Shown here piece by piece: positions 17,673 to 25,960 of a DNA stretch of 35,090 nt. Origin of the DNA: Ammonifex sp. (GTDB lineage: Bacteria; Bacillota; Desulfotomaculia; Desulfotomaculales; DYER01). The translations under genes and the position numbers were made by a program. The notes beneath the pieces were generated by a model. The model was not told the origin of the DNA. It saw only the letters and a list, made by a program, of their open reading frames with translations, and made no database searches. Position 1 is the first letter of the stretch. The number at the start of each line of letters is the position of its first letter. The stretch is taken from positions 1 through 35,090 of the forward strand of contig DYER01000044.1 of NCBI GenBank assembly GCA_020725605.1, in the 5' to 3' direction.

Positions 17673-18032
17673 ATGAAGATCGGTGCCGGAGGGTTGCAGT
17701 CTCTGGCGGTGCGCGAGGCTCTTGTAATCCGGCCGGCCGAGGCGGGCGGGGCCGCGGAACGCGCGGCCGATTTTCGTGCCGCCCTCCTGGCGAGCGCAGG
17801 AGTGCCCGCCGGAACGGCGGGGGACGAGCTGGTGCGAGCGGTGGAAAGTCTCAACAAGGCCGCCGAACTCTTCAACCAGCGTTTCGGGTTCGTGATGCGG
17901 GAAGGGGGACGCGTGGAAGTGGTGGAGCGAGCGGGCCGGCGGCCGGTAGCCGAACTACCGCGGGAGCGCGTTGTGGCTTCGGCCAGGGAATTGGAGGAGG
18001 CCGTGGGGGCCGTACTGAACAGGTTGATATGA
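17673..18032 (+). CDS. Small FlaG-like protein (paralogue of 13318..13692)
   Basis: MKIGAGGLQSLAVREAL...DELVRAVESLNKAAELFNQRFGFVMREGGRVEVVERAGRRPVAELPRERV. Confidence 0.78.
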   Translation: MKIGAGGLQSLAVREALVIRPAEAGGAAERAADFRAALLASAGVPAGTAGDELVRAVESLNKAAELFNQRFGFVMREGGRVEVVERAGRRPVAELPRERVVASARELEEAVGAVLNRLI

Positions 18033-18060
18033 GCGTAGAACGGAGGATTGGCCCGGGCTT

Positions 18061-18429
18061 CTACCCCCTGCGGTCGACGAAAGAACCGGGAGCGCGATCC
18101 GGCCTCCAGGTTTTCAGCAATTGCCGTGCCGACTGAAGGCGGACCAGGAGGTTGCGGCAGGCCGTCAGGTGTTCCTGCAGACGCGCACGGCTCTGCCGGT
18201 CGAGCTCCCAGGCCTGCCGGAAAAGGTCCGCGGTGGCCGAAGGGATCCTTTGAGGGCCAGGGTTCAGCCTCTCCACCTCTTCCATGCAGCGCCGGCGTTC
18301 CTCCAGGAGTTCCGCGCACCGTGCCAGGGCCTCGGGCGAGGGGTCGCCCTGCGCCGCGCTCAGGAGTTCCCGCGAGAGCCTCCAGATTCTCACGGCAAGC
18401 TCTTTTTGTTTCTCCTTTTCGGACCTCAA
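18061..18429 (-). CDS. FliT-like flagellar protein (hypothetical)
   Basis: Helical 122 aa ORF, overlaps the end of fliS; position and character match FliT-type chaperones. Confidence 0.6.
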   Translation of the reverse strand: MRSEKEKQKELAVRIWRLSRELLSAAQGDPSPEALARCAELLEERRRCMEEVERLNPGPQRIPSATADLFRQAWELDRQSRARLQEHLTACRNLLVRLQSARQLLKTWRPDRAPGSFVDRRG

Positions 18430-18830
18430 GGCAACCCCTCTCCATTACCCCCCGAGTCGTCCGCGAGCCGCATGGCCTCCTCCCAGGTGTCCCGCAGTTG
18501 CTCCACGAGCCCGGCCACCTCGTCCAGGATGGCTGCGTCTTTCTTCAGGTTCGCCTCCATGAGCCTCCGGTAAATGTAGTCATACAGCAGGGTGAGATTT
18601 GCCGCCACTTCGTAGCGGTGGTCGAGGGCCTCGTCCAGAGTCCGGATGGCGTCCTGGGCCCGTATGAGGGCCTGGTGGGCCGCGCCGACGTTCCGACCGA
18701 CGATGTGTTCGCGGGCCTGCCGGATAAAGCGCAGGGTCGCGTTGTAAAGTATGAGCACCAGTTCCGGGGGACGGGCGCTCAAAATGGCGTTTTCCTGGTA
18801 CATCCGGTACGGAGAAGTATTCAGTATCAC
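18426..18830 (-). CDS. fliS: Flagellin-specific chaperone FliS
   Basis: YRMYQENAILSARPPELVLILYNATLRFIRQAREHI...NLTLLYDYIYRRLMEANLKKD. Confidence 0.95.
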   Translation of the reverse strand: MILNTSPYRMYQENAILSARPPELVLILYNATLRFIRQAREHIVGRNVGAAHQALIRAQDAIRTLDEALDHRYEVAANLTLLYDYIYRRLMEANLKKDAAILDEVAGLVEQLRDTWEEAMRLADDSGGNGEGLP

Positions 18831-18850
18831 GTAAGGCTCACCTCATGAGA

Positions 18851-20665
18851 CTAGCTTTGCTGGCCGAACTGCTGGCTGAGCCAGGCGCTCTGGACGTTCA
18901 ACTGGCCGATCAACCGTTCCAGGGTAGCGAACTGGCGCCAGTACCGGTCCTCCATTTCGGCCAGGCGCTCTTCCATGGCGTCTATACGCTCGTTTATCTC
19001 GTCGATGGTCCGTCCAAGAAAACTGTGGTCGTACAGCGCGTAGCCGACCGGATTGCCCGCTTCGGCGGTGAGCCGGCTGATGGCGGCCTTTAGGGTGGCG
19101 TATACCCTCTGGCCGACCCCCTGTTCCTCCCGTGTGTCACCGGTTCTGGTAAAGAGGTCCTTTACCGCGTCGGGGTTGTCGCGGATGGCCGCCTTCAACT
19201 TGGCCTCGTCTACGTACAGCCTGCCGTGCTCCCAGTAACCCCCCGTGGTAATGCCGATGGCCGCCAGGCGGTCCGCCGCGGCATCGGCGCCGCGCACCGC
19301 AGTAATGACGTCAGTCCGCAACCGGCTTACGATGTCGTAGAGTATCGAGTTGTTCCGCAGGAGACCGCTCCGCGCCTTTTCTTCCCACTGCTGGATCTCC
19401 GTGTCGGTGAGCTGCTCCCGCTGCTCGTCGGTCAGGGGCAGGTAATCGGGAAAGCGTTCTTCGTAAAGTTCGCGGTTAATGGTATCCAGGACCGAGTTGT
19501 AAGCGTTAATGAAGGATACGATGCTGTTGTAAACCCGGTCCACGTCTGTCTCCACGTTAATCGTAACGGCGGTAGCGGTAACTTTTTTGAGGGTAAAGGT
19601 CACCTCGTTCAGGGTAAAGGTGTTGCTGGCCCTGGTAACGGTCAGGCCGTTTATGGTGGCGCTGGCGTCGGTGCCGCCCTGCTCCTGGGTCTGGTCCAGC
19701 TTCAAGACTTCGGCCAGGAAGCCGGTCGTGCCGATCTGAATTTCGGGAAAACCGGCCGCGGCCGTACCCGGATTATTGTCGCCCGTTCTGGTGGTGGCGA
19801 TGGAGACCTTGTCGGCTCCGCTTTCGTAAAAGGCCGTCAACCCCAGTGCCGGATCGCTGCTGATTTCGTTCAGCACGTCGTTGAGGGATTTGGCGGTGGC
19901 GTCAACGGTGAAGGCTTTGGTATTGGTGGTATGGTCCTGGTTGTAGGTGGTGATGCTGAACGAAAACTGTTTGGTATTGTATTCGTAGCCTGCGGTAATC
20001 GTGCTGCCACTGGCGATGGCCTGATTAAAGGTCAGCTGGCCGGTGTCCGCGTTCACCAGCACCTTGTTGGGGTCCGTACTGGCGTCGTAGCTGGCCTGGT
20101 CGTAAAAGACGGTGAACGGGGTGCCGTCCACGCTGATTGATACGGTACCGGTTTTAACGGCGTCGTGGGCCAGGTAATAAATACTTCCGCCGTTGCCGGG
20201 TATTGTTTCGCCGGTCACGGTATTGTAGATCCAGCCGAAGTTTGTGTTGGCGAATTTGGTGCGCTGCGACCACAGCGTGGCCGACGGGTTGATCTTGTCG
20301 GACGTATTGGCAGAAATGGCTCCGGTGCTCACGTTGGTGGCCACCGTGGCCAGGGCGCCGACGGTCACAGTATACGTGGTAGTCCTGGCGTTGGCGGACG
20401 CCGTAGCGGTGACCGCCGTTTCATCACTCGATGTAACTCTTTTGGCCAGGAAGGTGGCCTGCAGGCGGGCTTCGGACGCTTCGTTAGAATAGAAGTTAAG
20501 CAGGGCCAGATTGATGGCGCGCAGGTCCTCCCGCTTCCACTCCAGCAGTTGCTTTTGCTGCTTGAGCCGGTCCACGGGCATCCGCTCGACCTTCATCAGG
20601 TCCTTGACGATACTGTCTACGTCCAGCCCGGAGGCCAGACCGCCGATCCGCAGGATGCGGTACAT
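18851..20665 (-). CDS. fliD: Flagellar filament capping protein FliD
   Basis: LRIGGLASGLDVDSIVKDLMKVERMPVDRLKQQKQLLEWKREDLRAINLALLNF. Confidence 0.96.
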   Translation of the reverse strand: MYRILRIGGLASGLDVDSIVKDLMKVERMPVDRLKQQKQLLEWKREDLRAINLALLNFYSNEASEARLQATFLAKRVTSSDETAVTATASANARTTTYTVTVGALATVATNVSTGAISANTSDKINPSATLWSQRTKFANTNFGWIYNTVTGETIPGNGGSIYYLAHDAVKTGTVSISVDGTPFTVFYDQASYDASTDPNKVLVNADTGQLTFNQAIASGSTITAGYEYNTKQFSFSITTYNQDHTTNTKAFTVDATAKSLNDVLNEISSDPALGLTAFYESGADKVSIATTRTGDNNPGTAAAGFPEIQIGTTGFLAEVLKLDQTQEQGGTDASATINGLTVTRASNTFTLNEVTFTLKKVTATAVTINVETDVDRVYNSIVSFINAYNSVLDTINRELYEERFPDYLPLTDEQREQLTDTEIQQWEEKARSGLLRNNSILYDIVSRLRTDVITAVRGADAAADRLAAIGITTGGYWEHGRLYVDEAKLKAAIRDNPDAVKDLFTRTGDTREEQGVGQRVYATLKAAISRLTAEAGNPVGYALYDHSFLGRTIDEINERIDAMEERLAEMEDRYWRQFATLERLIGQLNVQSAWLSQQFGQQS

Positions 20666-20770
20666 CGAAACCCCTCCCCGGCATCTGTGTGTCTTCCTGA
20701 TTTTCGGTCGCTTCCGGGCCCACCGGGGTACGGATGGTGAGGGCGAACCCCAGCCTGGCCGGTTAAACGA

Positions 20771-21199
20771 TTACCTCTTTTCGTCCACGATCAGGCCGGC
20801 CAGCTCCCAGAGCTTGGCGATCATGTCAAGAATCTCCTCCCGGGGTATTTCCCGAATCACCTCTTGCGTCTCACGGTCGATTATGCGCACCATGATCTCC
20901 TTGGTGGGTTCGTGAACGAAAAAGCGCAGGCTCACGTCCCGGCCGCGCAGCGCCTTCACGGCCTCCTCGATGATCCGGAGCAATTGCCGCATCCCCACGG
21001 AGTCTTCGCGCGGAACCACGTCCGGCCGAAAGGCTTGATTTTGCCCCTCGTCCCGTGCAACGGTTTTTTCCTTCGGTACCACCTCGACGTTTTTGTGTTC
21101 ACGCACGGCTTCCGCCTGCGCAGCCTCTTCCACCGGCCGCACCGGCCTTATGTGGTCGGGTAGAGGTGGCCGGAACTGCGAGATGTCACCAATGCGCAA
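20771..21199 (-). CDS. flaG: FlaG family protein
   Basis: LRFFVHEPTKEIMVRIIDRETQEVIREIPREEILDMIAKLWELAGLIVDEKR. Confidence 0.9.
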   Translation of the reverse strand: MRIGDISQFRPPLPDHIRPVRPVEEAAQAEAVREHKNVEVVPKEKTVARDEGQNQAFRPDVVPREDSVGMRQLLRIIEEAVKALRGRDVSLRFFVHEPTKEIMVRIIDRETQEVIREIPREEILDMIAKLWELAGLIVDEKR

Positions 21200-21215
21200 G
21201 GGTTTCCCCCCTCGT

Positions 21216-21240
21216 CAAAAAACAAAGCCCCCCGCGGGGC
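21216..21240 (-). terminator. Intrinsic terminator downstream of fliC
   Basis: Reverse strand GCCCCGCGGGGGGC followed by TTTGTTTTTT. Confidence 0.8.
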
Positions 21241-21266
21241 AACCCTCTCTCACCACTTCACGCTAC

Positions 21267-22523
21267 TTACCTGAAGAGCTGCAGTACGTTCTGCGGCAGC
21301 GTGTTGGCCTGCGCCAGCATGGCCGTGGCCGCCTGGTTGAGGATGTTCAGCTTGGTGTACTGCATCATCTCCTGGGCCATGTCCACGTCTCTGATCCGCG
21401 ACTCGGCCGCCGTCATGTTCTCGTGCACCGTGGCCAGGTTGTTGATGGTGTGCTCCAGGCGGTTCTGGTAGGCGCCCAGGCGGGACCGCTGCTCGGACAG
21501 CCGGTCGATGGCCTGACTGATGGCGTTGATGGAGACGTTGGCCTGCTCCCGCGTCGCTACCTTCAGCCCGGTCACACCCAGGTTCTGGGCGTCCACGTTG
21601 TCGATGTCGATGCGCAGCACCTGGTTCGGGTTCGGCCCGATGGCGACCCGTGCGGCATTGTCCTCGGTCGCATTACTGGCCCACCGGGTCTTGGTGAGCT
21701 GGTTGATCAGGATGTTGAAGGTCGTGCGCTCGGTGCCGTCTGCGCCCTTCGCGGTGATGGTCAGCCCTACGATGTCGTTGAGCAGGCCGTTCTTGCCGGT
21801 GATCTTCAACTGACCGTTCACCATGGACACCGAAGCGGCGCTGAAGAGGTTTTTAATTCCGTTCATCAGCGCCACCAGGCTTCCGCCGCCCGAAGTGCTG
21901 ATGTTAATGTAACTCGATTTCCAGGTGCCGCCCATGAATCCCTGGATGTAAATGGTGTCACCCGAACGCAGGTCCACCCGCACCCCGTCCTTGGCTACGC
22001 CCAAGTCGATGAGCGCGGTGCTCGAGGCCGCCGCGGTGGATGAGCCCGCCTTGTAGAGAGTGACGGACTGGATTTCTGTCCCCCGGAGCTCTTTCTTAGC
22101 CGTAAGCGTACCGTTCAGGATACGCATGGTGTTGAACTCGGTGTTCCTGGCGATACGGTCGATCTCATCGATGAGCTGGTTCACCTCGGACTGAATGTTG
22201 GCGCGGTCGCTGTCGGTCAGGGCGTTGCTGGCAGCCTGCACGGCCAGCTCACGCATGCGCTGTAAAATGGAGTGGACCTCGTTCAGCGCTCCCTCGGCCG
22301 TCTGGATCAGGGAGATGCCGTCCTGGGCGTTCCGGCTGGCCTGCTCCAGGCCCCTGATCTGGGCCCGCATTTTCTCCGAAATGGCCAGCCCGGCGGCGTC
22401 GTCCGCGGCCCGGTTGATCCTGAGGCCCGAAGACAGCTTCTCCAGGGACTTGGCCACCTGGGTCTGATTCAGGGAGAGCTGGCGGAAGGCGGTCAACGCG
22501 GGGATGTTGTGGTTGATGCGCAC
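21267..22523 (-). CDS. fliC: Flagellin
   Basis: MRINHNIPALTAFRQLSLNQTQVAKSLEKLSSGLRINRAADDAAGLAISEKMRAQIRGLEQASRNAQDGISLIQTAEGAL; conserved C-terminus. Confidence 0.98.
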   Translation of the reverse strand: MRINHNIPALTAFRQLSLNQTQVAKSLEKLSSGLRINRAADDAAGLAISEKMRAQIRGLEQASRNAQDGISLIQTAEGALNEVHSILQRMRELAVQAASNALTDSDRANIQSEVNQLIDEIDRIARNTEFNTMRILNGTLTAKKELRGTEIQSVTLYKAGSSTAAASSTALIDLGVAKDGVRVDLRSGDTIYIQGFMGGTWKSSYINISTSGGGSLVALMNGIKNLFSAASVSMVNGQLKITGKNGLLNDIVGLTITAKGADGTERTTFNILINQLTKTRWASNATEDNAARVAIGPNPNQVLRIDIDNVDAQNLGVTGLKVATREQANVSINAISQAIDRLSEQRSRLGAYQNRLEHTINNLATVHENMTAAESRIRDVDMAQEMMQYTKLNILNQAATAMLAQANTLPQNVLQLFR

Positions 22524-22535
22524 TAAAACCCCTCC

Positions 22536-22565
22536 TCCTTGAAGCTTGGTTGGGCATCCCTGCCC
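22536..22565 (-). promoter_or_regulatory. Candidate CsrA-binding sites in the fliC leader
   Basis: Reverse strand: hairpin GGGC-[AGGGAT]-GCCC presents AGGGA in the loop (22552-22565); a second ANGGA (AAGGA) overlaps the SD AAGGAGGAGG (22531-22540). Confidence 0.6.
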
Positions 22566-22616
22566 GGTTTTCAGTGCTTTTTACGGAAGGCTGCCCGCGG
22601 GGGGCTGCTACGATAT

Positions 22617-22643
22617 TTATCGGCAGGGCCGATGCCTTCTTTA
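22617..22643 (-). promoter_or_regulatory. sigma28 promoter of fliC
   Basis: Reverse strand TAAA-N15-GCCGATAA, exact consensus. Confidence 0.93.
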
Positions 22644-22704
22644 GGCGTTAAGATGCGGGGCGGGCCGGACGATTAAATGGATAGGGGAAAGGGGCTGATT
22701 CCGC

Positions 22705-23094
22705 GTGACCGATCTGGCGGCGGACGTTCGCGACTCGGCGAGGACCTACCTGCCGGTGTTGAGAGCGGGATTGGAAGAAGCGGCGCGCAGGCTGACCCTG
22801 GGTGAAGACGACGGGCTTGAACTCCTGGCCGCCGCCCTGGACGGCCTGGAGTGGGTGGCGCACGTGCTCGCCAATCCCCGGCTCTTCGTGGGGGCGCCGG
22901 CAGTGGTGGCAGCCTGGCAGGATTTGGGCGCCCGCTACCTGGCCGCCCTGCGGCTGCTGCTGGAGGCCTGGGAGAATCGGGACACGCTGGCGCTGGGCGA
23001 GATCCTGCGCTACGAACTGGTGCCGGTGCTCGCCGAATTCCAGGTGCTGTTTGTTCCGGAGGTGGGCCTGTCTTGTGGCGGCCTGCAGCAGTGA
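22705..23094 (+). CDS. Hypothetical protein between fliC and maf
   Basis: 129 aa, GTG start, SD-like GGGGAAAGGGG upstream, helical composition. Confidence 0.6.
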   Translation: MTDLAADVRDSARTYLPVLRAGLEEAARRLTLGEDDGLELLAAALDGLEWVAHVLANPRLFVGAPAVVAAWQDLGARYLAALRLLLEAWENRDTLALGEILRYELVPVLAEFQVLFVPEVGLSCGGLQQ

Positions 23095-23134
23095 CGGCAG
23101 AAATCATACCGGAGATTTCCCGCATGATTCCCGC

Positions 23135-24907
23135 ATGATCGGCGGCAGGGAGATTACCGTGGAGACGGCGCGCAGCGGATTGCCCACGTTGCGCGGCCGG
23201 GCCGGTGGACGCGAAATCTGGCTCCACAGCCGCTACGACCCGCGGGAAGAGGCCCGCCTCTGGGCCGCGGCGGTGGAGGCCCCGCAGCGCGGGTTGCTGG
23301 TGGTCCTGGGCGTGGGCCTCGGCTATCACGTGGAACAACTGGCGGAGCGATTCCCCCGGGCGCGCATCCTTGCCGTCGAGGCTACCCGCGAATTATGCGA
23401 GCTGGCGCGGGCGGCGCGAGGAGAGAAACTTTCCGCCTTTGGCAACGTCGTGGTGGCCGGACCGGACGAGGCCGAAGGGACCCTGCTGCGCCTGGTTTCC
23501 CTTTGGAAGCTCCAGAACGTGGACTTTTTAATTTACCGTCCGGTTTACGAGTTTTTCAAAGCGGAACTGGAAGCGGTATATAACCGGCTGTTGCGGCTTT
23601 ACCGTACCCTCCATCTCGACCGGGCCACGGCCATCAGTTTCGGCGAACTGTGGGCCTTTAACCTGCTCCGCAGCTTCCCGGTCGTAGCCCGCTCGCCGGG
23701 CGTAAAGAATCTTTACGGCCCCTTTACAGGCCGGCCGGGAGTGATCGTGGCGGCGGGGCCGTCGCTGGACAAAAACATCCACCTTTTGGCGGAGGTCAAA
23801 AATAAGGCGCTTATCCTGGCCACCGGGACGGCCCTGAAAGCAATCCTGCGGGTCGGGGTGGAGCCAGACCTGGTGGTGACCATCGACCCCACCGAGGCAA
23901 ACTACCGCCACTTCCAGGGAGTCAGGGTACCGGGAGCGGCTCTGGTTTTCGAGCCGCGGGCCCACTATCGAATTGCCGCGGAGTTCGCCGGGCCGACCTT
24001 CGTGGGACCGGCGGACGGATGCGGATGGCTAAACGATGTCTGCGGCGAAGATCTGGGCCTGCTGTGGAGCGCCGGCTCGGTGGCCAACGTGGCCTTCAGC
24101 GTGGCCTACTTAATGGGCCTCAACCCCATTATCTTTATCGGACAGGACCTGGCCTACGGCGACGGCTGCACCCATTCCCGCCTTCTGGAACACCAGGAGC
24201 CGGTGGACTGGGAGAAAAGGGATGGTTTCATTCCCGTGGAGGGAAATCTCGGGGGAATCGTCTACACCAAGTCCACGTGGCTCAGCTTTCTGGAGTGGTT
24301 CGAGCGGGTCTTTTCCGCCATTCACGACCGGACGATCATCAACGCCACCGAGGGCGGGGCGCGGATCAGAGGGGCCCGGGTGATGACCTTTCGCCGGGCC
24401 GTAGACGATTACGTGGCCGCACTCTCGACATGCCCGTTTCAGGAAGTGATTCGGGATCTGTACGAAAGTCACCGGCGGCACGGGCTGACGGCGCGCCGGG
24501 AAAGGCTCGTTCACTATCTTGAAGGGATTTTGCGGGCATTGAGACGGGCCCGGAGATGCTGCGCCAAAGGCGTTACCCTGGCGGACCGGCTCTGGGCACG
24601 TTGCCGGAAGGGGGAACTGGACCCGCCGGCGCAACGGCTCGCCTTGCAGCTGGATGAGGTGGAGGAGCGGCTGGAAAGGCTGAAGCAGAAAAGCTCCGGC
24701 GCCCACATTTTCTTCGGCCAGGTGGACCTGGAAATAGGCACGGTGTCCGGGGAGCTTAAAGGAGAACTGAAGGATCAGGTTCTAACGGCTCTGCAAATGG
24801 CATTCCTGTACTACGCCCGCCAGGCGGAGGTGCTGGAGCGGGTCATACCCGTGGCGCAGGAAGTTCTGGAAAGGCTGCGAGAGGAACGGAAGGTGGCAGA
24901 ATGCTGA
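23135..24907 (+). CDS. Maf (motility-associated factor)/DUF115 family flagellin glycosyltransferase
   Basis: GVIVAAGPSLDKNIHLLAEVKNKALILATGTALKAILRVGVEPDLVVTIDPTEANYRHF...NPIIFIGQDLAYGDGCTHS...INATEGGARIRGA. Confidence 0.88.
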   Translation: MIGGREITVETARSGLPTLRGRAGGREIWLHSRYDPREEARLWAAAVEAPQRGLLVVLGVGLGYHVEQLAERFPRARILAVEATRELCELARAARGEKLSAFGNVVVAGPDEAEGTLLRLVSLWKLQNVDFLIYRPVYEFFKAELEAVYNRLLRLYRTLHLDRATAISFGELWAFNLLRSFPVVARSPGVKNLYGPFTGRPGVIVAAGPSLDKNIHLLAEVKNKALILATGTALKAILRVGVEPDLVVTIDPTEANYRHFQGVRVPGAALVFEPRAHYRIAAEFAGPTFVGPADGCGWLNDVCGEDLGLLWSAGSVANVAFSVAYLMGLNPIIFIGQDLAYGDGCTHSRLLEHQEPVDWEKRDGFIPVEGNLGGIVYTKSTWLSFLEWFERVFSAIHDRTIINATEGGARIRGARVMTFRRAVDDYVAALSTCPFQEVIRDLYESHRRHGLTARRERLVHYLEGILRALRRARRCCAKGVTLADRLWARCRKGELDPPAQRLALQLDEVEERLERLKQKSSGAHIFFGQVDLEIGTVSGELKGELKDQVLTALQMAFLYYARQAEVLERVIPVAQEVLERLREERKVAEC

Positions 24908-25926
24908 ACGGCAAGGTAATTCTGGTTACCGGAGGGACGGGCTCCTTCGGCCGCCGGTTCGTGGCCGCCGTGCTGTCCCGCTACCGGCCGCGGAAACTGA
25001 TCATCTTAAGCCGGGACGAACTCAAGCAGTTCGAAATGCAGCAGGAATTCAACCCGGCGGACCACCCCTGCCTGCGCTACTTTTTGGGCGACGTTCGCGA
25101 CAGGGACCGGCTTTATCGGGCCTTCCAGGACGTGGACTACGTTATTCACGCCGCGGCCCAGAAGCAGGTCCCGGCGTCCGAGTACAACCCTTTTGAAGCG
25201 GTTAAGACCAACATCATCGGCACCCAGAACGTCATCGACGCGGCCATCGACCGGGGTGTGGAGCGGGTCATCGCCCTTAGTACCGACAAGGCCGTAAATC
25301 CGGTAAACCTTTACGGAGCTACCAAACTGTGCCTGGAAAAGCTCACCGTGGCCGCCAACTCATACTCCGGTGGGCGCACTAAGTTCAGCGTGGTCCGCTA
25401 CGGCAACGTGCTGGCGAGCCGCGGCAGCGTGGTGCCCCTTTTCCTGAAGCAGCGCGAAACCGGCGTCCTCACCGTCACGGACCCGCGCATGACGCGCTTC
25501 TGGATCACCCTCGACGAGGCCGTGAACTTCGTCCTGCGCTGCCTGGAGCTGATGCAGGGCGGCGAGGTCTTCGTGCCCAAAATCCCCAGCATGAAGATCG
25601 TCGACCTCGCCCGCGCCGTCTGCCCGCGGTGCGAGATCAGGTACATCGGCATCCGACCGGGCGAGAAGCTCCATGAGGTCCTCATCTCCCGGGACGAAGC
25701 CCGCAACACCGTCGACGCCGGCGACTTCTATGTCATAAAGCCCTCTTTTCCCTTCTGGAGTACCGGCAACTGGAGCGAAGCCAACCCGGTACCGGAGGAG
25801 TGGGAGTATACGAGTAGTAACAACGAGCAGTGGTTGACTATGTGGCACCTGCGAAGGATTTTGGAAGAAATTGGTAGCCCTAGGGTTACTGGCGTTGGTG
25901 GGGCGACTGGTCTGTCGACGCGGTAA
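24901..25926 (+). CDS. pseB: UDP-N-acetylglucosamine 4,6-dehydratase (inverting), PseB-type
   Basis: MLNGKVILVTGGTGSFGRRFVAAVLSRYRPRKLIILSRDELKQFEMQQEF...HAAAQKQVPASEYNPFEAVKTNIIGTQNVI...RYGNVLASRGSVVPLF. Confidence 0.94.
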   Translation: MLNGKVILVTGGTGSFGRRFVAAVLSRYRPRKLIILSRDELKQFEMQQEFNPADHPCLRYFLGDVRDRDRLYRAFQDVDYVIHAAAQKQVPASEYNPFEAVKTNIIGTQNVIDAAIDRGVERVIALSTDKAVNPVNLYGATKLCLEKLTVAANSYSGGRTKFSVVRYGNVLASRGSVVPLFLKQRETGVLTVTDPRMTRFWITLDEAVNFVLRCLELMQGGEVFVPKIPSMKIVDLARAVCPRCEIRYIGIRPGEKLHEVLISRDEARNTVDAGDFYVIKPSFPFWSTGNWSEANPVPEEWEYTSSNNEQWLTMWHLRRILEEIGSPRVTGVGGATGLSTR

Positions 25927-25960
25927 GACTGTGGAATTGGCGGGTGGGCGAGGTGGCACC

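Noticed and set aside
22673-22700. Possible sigma28 promoter TAAA...GGCTGATT upstream of the 129-aa ORF
   Set aside because: The -10 region matches GCCGATAA poorly; not supportable.
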